From: an uncultured Rikenellaceae bacterium
GTDB lineage: Bacteria > Bacteroidota > Bacteroidia > Bacteroidales > UBA932
DNA length: 11,841 bases
Reading direction: 5' to 3'
Assembly (NCBI GenBank): GCA_937906485.1
Contig: CALCYB010000170.1
Location: 1-11,841, forward strand
The notes beneath the pieces are model-generated. The model was not told where the DNA came from. It saw only the letters and a program-made list of their open reading frames with translations, and did no database searches. This document shows, piece by piece, positions 7,583 to 11,841 of the stretch (its first letter is position 1; the number at the start of each line of letters is the position of its first letter). Made by a program: the position numbers and the translations under genes.

Positions 7583-8849
7583 AAATCTTCCCATTCAAAA
7601 TCACCGTATCCACCAAAGGAGTCGTAAAGGCATAAGGCAAGAACTCATAAGAGGACATCGGTTTGGTTATAAAAATATTGGCTCGCTTTCCTGAGGTGAT
7701 GGAGCCCAGTTCCTGTACCACATCCATCGCACAAGCCCCATTGAAGGTAGCGGCCTGGATGGCTTCTTCCGGCGTAAGTTTCATCTTCAGACAAGCCAGA
7801 GAAGTCATGAAACGCATGTCTCCACACGGGCAGGAACCTGGGTTGTAGTTGGTCGCCAGGGCAACCGCCGCACCGGCCTGAATCATGGCCCTTGCATCGG
7901 GGAAATCCATCTCCAGGAAGAAGGTAGCTCCAGGGAGCAGCGTTGCAATGGTTTCACTTTCGGCCAGCAGACGGTATTCTTCCGGTCCGGTAAACTCCAG
8001 GTGATCGACCGATCGGGCACCGTACTTGACGCCCAACTGTACACCGCCCGAGAAACTCATCTGGTTGGCATGCACCTTGGGAATCAGGCCATATTTCAAG
8101 CCCGCATTGAAAATCCTGTCGGTATCCTCCACACTGAAGAAACCTTCTTCACAAAAGGCATCAATGTATTCGGCAAGACCTTCGGTGGCAATGACCGGTA
8201 TCATTTCATTGATGATCTCATCCACATAGGCCGCACGATCATCCCGGTAACGCATCGGAACGGCATGGGCGCCCAAGAAAGTGGTACGAACCGTCAGCGG
8301 CGTCTCTTCACCAATACGACGGGCCACCCGCAACATCTTGACTTCATCTTCCAGACTCAGTCCATAGCCGCTTTTGATCTCTACGGCGCCTGTTCCGAAA
8401 CGGATGATCTCCTCGGCCCTTTCCTTGGCCTGACGGACCAATTCATCTTCAGAAGTATCGTGCAGCAAGGCCACCGAGTTCAAAATTCCGCCACCCCGTC
8501 GTGCTATCTCCTGGTAGGACAAACCCCGGATCTTGTCCATGAACTCGCGCTCACGACTTCCGGCATACACCAGGTGGGTATGTGAGTCACACCATGCCGG
8601 AAAAACCATACGGCCTGTGGCATCGATGATCTGATCCGCCTGCGACTCGATCGCTTCCAACTGGGCCCAACCTTCCTGTGCATTGCCCAGTTCGTCCATC
8701 TGACCAAAATCCACTATCCGGTCACCGTCCAGCAGCAACCAGGCCTGTTCGATAACCCCCATTTCTCCCAGTTCCTTTCCACGGAGCGGGGATAACTCGG
8801 CTTTCTCCCGTACACCGATCAGGGCCTTGATCTGTTTGATAAAAATCAT
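7575..8849 (-). CDS. hutI: Imidazolonepropionase HutI
   Basis: HutI hydrolyses 4-imidazolone-5-propionate to N-formimino-L-glutamate, the third step of histidine breakdown, in the cytoplasm. The 424 residues form an amidohydrolase-type protein. The first metal motif is CDSHTHLVYAG (His90, His92), followed by the substrate-binding Arg region RRGGGI (near 118-122), KSGYGL (160-164), TFLGAHAVP, the metal-binding His260 in PKVHANQ, and SVDHLEF with His283. The NPGS loop (336-339) is present, but the residue expected to be the metal-binding Asp just before it (DxNPG in the family) is Asn334 here, in ATNYNPGS. The N-terminal ~65 residues form the small beta domain. The start codon overlaps the hutH stop by 4 nt (ATGA), so translation is coupled. 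The overall match is clear despite the Asn. Confidence 0.94.
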   Translation of the reverse strand: MIFIKQIKALIGVREKAELSPLRGKELGEMGVIEQAWLLLDGDRIVDFGQMDELGNAQEGWAQLEAIESQADQIIDATGRMVFPAWCDSHTHLVYAGSREREFMDKIRGLSYQEIARRGGGILNSVALLHDTSEDELVRQAKERAEEIIRFGTGAVEIKSGYGLSLEDEVKMLRVARRIGEETPLTVRTTFLGAHAVPMRYRDDRAAYVDEIINEMIPVIATEGLAEYIDAFCEEGFFSVEDTDRIFNAGLKYGLIPKVHANQMSFSGGVQLGVKYGARSVDHLEFTGPEEYRLLAESETIATLLPGATFFLEMDFPDARAMIQAGAAVALATNYNPGSCPCGDMRFMTSLACLKMKLTPEEAIQAATFNGACAMDVVQELGSITSGKRANIFITKPMSSYEFLPYAFTTPLVDTVILNGKIYE

Positions 8850-10333
8850 AAACTTTGTGCTCTCAAGAATTGGATACTGTTAGCAATGTGGGTGTACATC
8901 ACCTGATCTTCTTCAATAAAGGGAACGACCTTGCGGTAATCGGCCACAAAGGCTTCCAACACAGCAGAAGAGCGGAGCGGACGACGGAAATCCAGAGCTT
9001 GGCTGGCATTCATCAACTCGATGGCCAGGATCTTTTCCACGTTCAGCACCACACGCACACATTTGGTGGCCGCATTGGCTCCCATACTTACATGGTCTTC
9101 CTGTCCTTGGGAAGAATCAATGGTATCCACGCAGCAAGGTGTACACAATTGTTTGTTTTGACTCACTACTGAAGCAGCCGCATACTGAGGAATCATGAAT
9201 CCGGAATTCAGACCGGAACGTGCCACCAGGAAAGAAGGCAAGTCGCGCTTGCCGGAAATCAACTGGTACATTCTTCGCTCTGAAATGGAACCGAGTTCAG
9301 CCAGGGCTATGGCCAGAAAATCCAAAGCCAGGGACAAAGGTTGTCCGTGGAAATTTCCGGCAGATACAACCAGGTCTTCGTCCGGCAATACGGTCGGGTT
9401 ATCGGTTGCGCTGTTCAGTTCAATGGTCAAGACTTGTTCCACATAATCAATGGCATCTTTGGATGCCCCATGGACTTGCGGAATGCAACGGAACGAATAA
9501 GGGTCTTGAACGTGAGCTTTGGGACGGGCGATGATTTCACTGCCTTCCAGATAGCCGCGCATGATTTCGGCCGTCTTCATCTGTCCGCGTTGCGGGCGTA
9601 CGGCATGAACACCTGCTGTAAAAGGCTCAATACGACCGTCGTAGGCTTCCAGGGATACGGCTGCAATCTTATCGGCCAGAGCGGAAAGACGTTTTGCGTT
9701 GTACAACGACCACATCCCGTTGGCCAACATGAACTGTGTACCGTTCAACAAGGCCAAACCTTCTTTTGAAGCAAGTACCAGAGGTTCCCATCCGAATTCC
9801 CGATTGACTTCTTCTGCGCTGCAGCGTTTTCCTTTGTAGTTGACTTCGCCCAGACCCAACAACGGCAGACACATGTTGGCCAAAGGAGCCAGGTCACCGG
9901 ATGCGCCCAGTGATCCTTGTTGATAGACCACCGGATAGACCCCATTGTTGAAGAAATCCACCAAGCGCTCTACGGTTTCCAGACGAACGCCGGAAAAGCC
10001 ATAGGCAAGTGATTTGACCTTAAAGGCCAACATCAGCTTCACCACCTCTGTCGAAACTTCTTCCCCAACACCGCAGGCATGGGACATCACCAGGTTCTTT
10101 TGCAATTGGGAAAGCTCGTCTCTGCTTACCGATACGTTGCACAAAGAGCCGAAACCGGTGGTAATACCATAGATGGGTTCTTTCTGATTCTCCATTCTGC
10201 GGTCCAGGTATTCGCGACATCTGATAATTCTTTTCTTGTCATTTTCGCCCAGTACCAAACGGCAATCCGGGGCCAACAATGTCTTCACGTCTTCTACACC
10301 GTGACGACCTTCATCAATCAAAAATTCTTTCAT
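8846..10333 (-). CDS. hutH: Histidine ammonia-lyase HutH
   Basis: HutH removes ammonia from L-histidine to give urocanate, the first step of histidine breakdown; the family forms cytoplasmic homotetramers. At 495 residues the length is normal (about 500-510). The catalytic Tyr is in IYGITTGFG (Tyr55). The Ala-Ser-Gly triplet that cyclises into the MIO prosthetic group is intact in GSLGASGDLAP (residues 144-146). Further family segments are NGTQFMLA, NSATDNPTV, FHGQPLSLALD, SERRMYQL and SSQGQEDHVSMG. Tyrosine and phenylalanine ammonia-lyases share this fold; the neighbouring hutI and ftcD support histidine as substrate. The ATG lies 11 nt after the OstA-like stop codon and the gene overlaps hutI by 4 nt, so all are probably on one mRNA. 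No promoter or operator is seen before it. Confidence 0.96.
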   Translation of the reverse strand: MKEFLIDEGRHGVEDVKTLLAPDCRLVLGENDKKRIIRCREYLDRRMENQKEPIYGITTGFGSLCNVSVSRDELSQLQKNLVMSHACGVGEEVSTEVVKLMLAFKVKSLAYGFSGVRLETVERLVDFFNNGVYPVVYQQGSLGASGDLAPLANMCLPLLGLGEVNYKGKRCSAEEVNREFGWEPLVLASKEGLALLNGTQFMLANGMWSLYNAKRLSALADKIAAVSLEAYDGRIEPFTAGVHAVRPQRGQMKTAEIMRGYLEGSEIIARPKAHVQDPYSFRCIPQVHGASKDAIDYVEQVLTIELNSATDNPTVLPDEDLVVSAGNFHGQPLSLALDFLAIALAELGSISERRMYQLISGKRDLPSFLVARSGLNSGFMIPQYAAASVVSQNKQLCTPCCVDTIDSSQGQEDHVSMGANAATKCVRVVLNVEKILAIELMNASQALDFRRPLRSSAVLEAFVADYRKVVPFIEEDQVMYTHIANSIQFLRAQSL

Positions 10334-10344
10334 AGAAATATGGG

Positions 10345-11724
10345 TTACTTTTCGTTATGCTTGTTTTCATTCTCGTCTTCAGGCTTCATGTACACATCCA
10401 GACGCTTCTGCAGGCGTTTCTCCTTGCGATGGATGATACGAAGCAGCTTCCGCTCCTGACGTTCGTAGTAGCGGATTACCCGTTTGGCATAGCGGACATC
10501 TTCCCGCCACATCGTATCGGCACTACGGAACAAACTGTCCTGCAAGATATAAACCGTATCCATGGCTTGAGCCAACAACGCATACTGCTGGGCAAGTGCC
10601 TGGTATTTGGCCGTATCCCGACGATTACGCAACGGGTATTGGGCCAGCACCGGAGGTTTTCTGCGAACGGGCTTGTCCTTGATGACCGGTTCATCCATCT
10701 TCTTGCGCTGCTTTGATCTCTCCTTGGACTTGCTGTCCCGCTCCTGTTTCTGCTTTTGCTTCTTCGCTTCTTCCGCTTCCTTGAAGAAAGCCTCATCCTC
10801 AATCACTGCCAATTCAAGCAGATAAGTCGCCACGGTATCGATGTCAAACGACAATACCGGCTTGCGTGGCAGACGGCTCATCGAATCCCGAACCTCGATC
10901 TCGCGCAGAATGCCCGGAATGTAACCCGGGAAATAGGTGTCGCTGTTTCTGAATTTCGGAAAATACCGGGAGATTTTCCGGTTCCGCTCGCTCTTGGGCA
11001 CCTGAGCGTCAGTAATGGCATGACGGTCTGTCGGACGATCCTGTGGACGCCATTCGAAATCCCGCAGGAATTTCTGTTCTTGCGTCAATTCCACAATCGG
11101 GAAGAAATCATTCTTGATCCCGTCCAGGTAGATGGACCGCTCTATATTATTATCCTTCAGCAACGAGGACATCATGGCGGACTCCTTCTGGTTCATGGTG
11201 GTGATAGAACTGTCCTCCGCCAGGAAGAACAAGGCTGAAGCTCCCCCCAATGCATCAAAACGATAGAGTTCATTATCACGGAAATACCCGATCATCTCCG
11301 CGCCCTTGATCTGGTTATAGAACAGGGTATCCTGTTGCGCAATCAGATAGGCATTGGAATTGAGGATCCCCTTTGACATCTGTCCGTTTTCCATCACCAA
11401 CTGCATGCTGTCTGCGGTCAATTGGTTGCTCACATCGTTCCACAAGACCGGATCCAAATACAGACGGGCGATGGAGTCAATGCCCGTGTATTCCAAGGAG
11501 TCGCAGATCACCTGCATATCCGAACGGTAGAGCCGGACATTCCGGTAAGCCTTCATAAAAAGTACCTGAGTCGTATCCTTCGGCGGTTCCGGCACAGGAG
11601 CTGGCTGGACTTGAGTCGAGTCTTCCGGAGCAGTGGTCATTGAAGTGGTATCCCGAGGAGCGGATCGCATTGCAGAAGTATCCCGCGAAGCAGGCCTCAT
11701 CAAAGAACTGTCCCGCCGGGACAT
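10345..11724 (-). CDS. OstA-like envelope (LPS transport) protein, N-terminal part missing
   Basis: The remaining 459 residues match the C-terminal half of the OstA-like proteins of Bacteroidetes, which are related to the periplasmic LptA/OstA lipopolysaccharide transport proteins. Typical segments are KAYRNVRLYRSDMQ (about 58-71), CDSLEYTGIDS, DPVLWNDVSNQLTAD, YNQIKGAEMIGYFRDNELYR and NNIERSIYL. Intact relatives begin with a signal peptide and an LptA-like domain; neither is here. Instead the frame begins with a Ser/Thr/Pro-rich tract of 10-residue repeats (RRDSSLMRPA, SRDTSAMRSA and so on) and is closed by TAG two codons upstream of the ATG. The C-terminus is unusual: a Lys/Glu/Arg/Gln-rich stretch at about 313-356, then a segment predicted helical and strongly basic (about 372-446). 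The start at 11724 is therefore only the edge of a broken gene. It precedes hutH by 11 nt. Confidence 0.75.
   Translation of the reverse strand: MSRRDSSLMRPASRDTSAMRSAPRDTTSMTTAPEDSTQVQPAPVPEPPKDTTQVLFMKAYRNVRLYRSDMQVICDSLEYTGIDSIARLYLDPVLWNDVSNQLTADSMQLVMENGQMSKGILNSNAYLIAQQDTLFYNQIKGAEMIGYFRDNELYRFDALGGASALFFLAEDSSITTMNQKESAMMSSLLKDNNIERSIYLDGIKNDFFPIVELTQEQKFLRDFEWRPQDRPTDRHAITDAQVPKSERNRKISRYFPKFRNSDTYFPGYIPGILREIEVRDSMSRLPRKPVLSFDIDTVATYLLELAVIEDEAFFKEAEEAKKQKQKQERDSKSKERSKQRKKMDEPVIKDKPVRRKPPVLAQYPLRNRRDTAKYQALAQQYALLAQAMDTVYILQDSLFRSADTMWREDVRYAKRVIRYYERQERKLLRIIHRKEKRLQKRLDVYMKPEDENENKHNEK
11621..11721. repeat. 30-nt tandem repeat inside the OstA-like gene
   Basis: Units at 11621-11650, 11651-11680 and 11681-11710 and a partial one from 11711 share the frame and the start TCCCG (positions 11651, 11681 and 11711; a diverged form at 11621). 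On the minus strand they encode 10-residue units of the form (S/P)RDT(S)xMxxA, a flexible linker. The last unit is cut off at the point where the sequence changes identity. Confidence 0.7.
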
Positions 11725-11839
11725 GGACTATCCGGAGATCAACGAAGAAAACTATGACGAAATCATCACCAGGATGCAGCAGTACATGGAAGTATTCCAG
11801 ATTTCCGGTGTGGACCGGCTGATTCTGGAAGATTCCTAA
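11723..11839 (+). pseudogene. C-terminal fragment of an unrecognised plus-strand protein
   Basis: From about 11723 the plus strand encodes an acidic, helix-like 38-residue sequence beginning MDYPEINEENYDE and ending VDRLILEDS, followed by TAA and 2 nt to the window edge. Composition and codon choice look like real coding sequence, unlike the antisense frames nearby. The same frame runs on to the left over the OstA-like repeats, but there it is merely the complement of that array. I do not recognise the family. The ATG is probably not a true start; the fragment looks like the 3' end of a gene whose 5' part was lost at the junction near 11711-11724. A free-standing 38-residue peptide is possible but less likely. 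Confidence 0.35.
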
Positions 11840-11841
11840 AA

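Noticed and set aside
11621..11721. Short tandem repeats as a CRISPR array
   Set aside because: The 30-nt units are adjacent, diverged and in frame within a coding sequence, with no spacers and no cas genes.
11633..11722. Plus-strand frame running from a GTG through the repeat array into the 38-residue fragment
   Set aside because: The left part is the complement of the OstA-like 30-nt repeats, which stay open on both strands because of their periodicity; it is better explained as a shadow up to the junction.

Overview
The window looks like ordinary chromosomal DNA from an anaerobic member of the Bacteroidales, with G+C near one half by eye. Four things point there: candidate promoters of the Bacteroidetes type (-7 element TAnnTTTG), start codons preceded by A-rich leaders rather than strong Shine-Dalgarno sites, an OstA-like envelope protein of the Bacteroidetes kind, and a single-chain pyruvate:ferredoxin oxidoreductase. 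The genus cannot be named from the sequence.

Left part, plus strand (1-5132): the 3' end of a DUF308/HdeD-type membrane protein gene is followed by a strong hairpin that also serves as terminator for a convergent tRNA-Arg(CCG) gene on the minus strand. Then come fabD (malonyl-CoA:ACP transacylase, fatty acid synthesis) and nifJ (pyruvate to acetyl-CoA, CO2 and reduced ferredoxin). An 18-bp hairpin closes nifJ and the oppositely directed block to its right.

Right part, minus strand (5233-11724, read right to left): an OstA-like gene lacking its 5' half, then hutH, hutI, a metallo-beta-lactamase-fold hydrolase and a fused ftcD-fchA gene. They are packed as one transcription unit (11-nt gap, then overlaps of 4, 8 and 8 nt). 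HutH makes urocanate from histidine, HutI opens imidazolonepropionate to formiminoglutamate, and the FtcD-FchA fusion moves the formimino group to tetrahydrofolate and releases ammonia, giving glutamate and a one-carbon unit. HutU (urocanase), needed between HutH and HutI, is not in the window. A hydrolase with no known place in the pathway sits where further hut genes could be expected.

Right edge (11711-11841): the OstA-like frame breaks inside a 30-nt repeat array, and the last ~120 nt encode the C-terminus of an unrelated plus-strand protein. Both genes have lost their 5' parts at the same point, so this is a rearrangement or an assembly chimera.

No mobile element, CRISPR array or phage gene was seen. 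I did not find a convincing new biological system. The points most worth checking are the hut cluster with its embedded hydrolase, an Asn at an expected metal-ligand Asp of HutI, and the broken junction at the right end.
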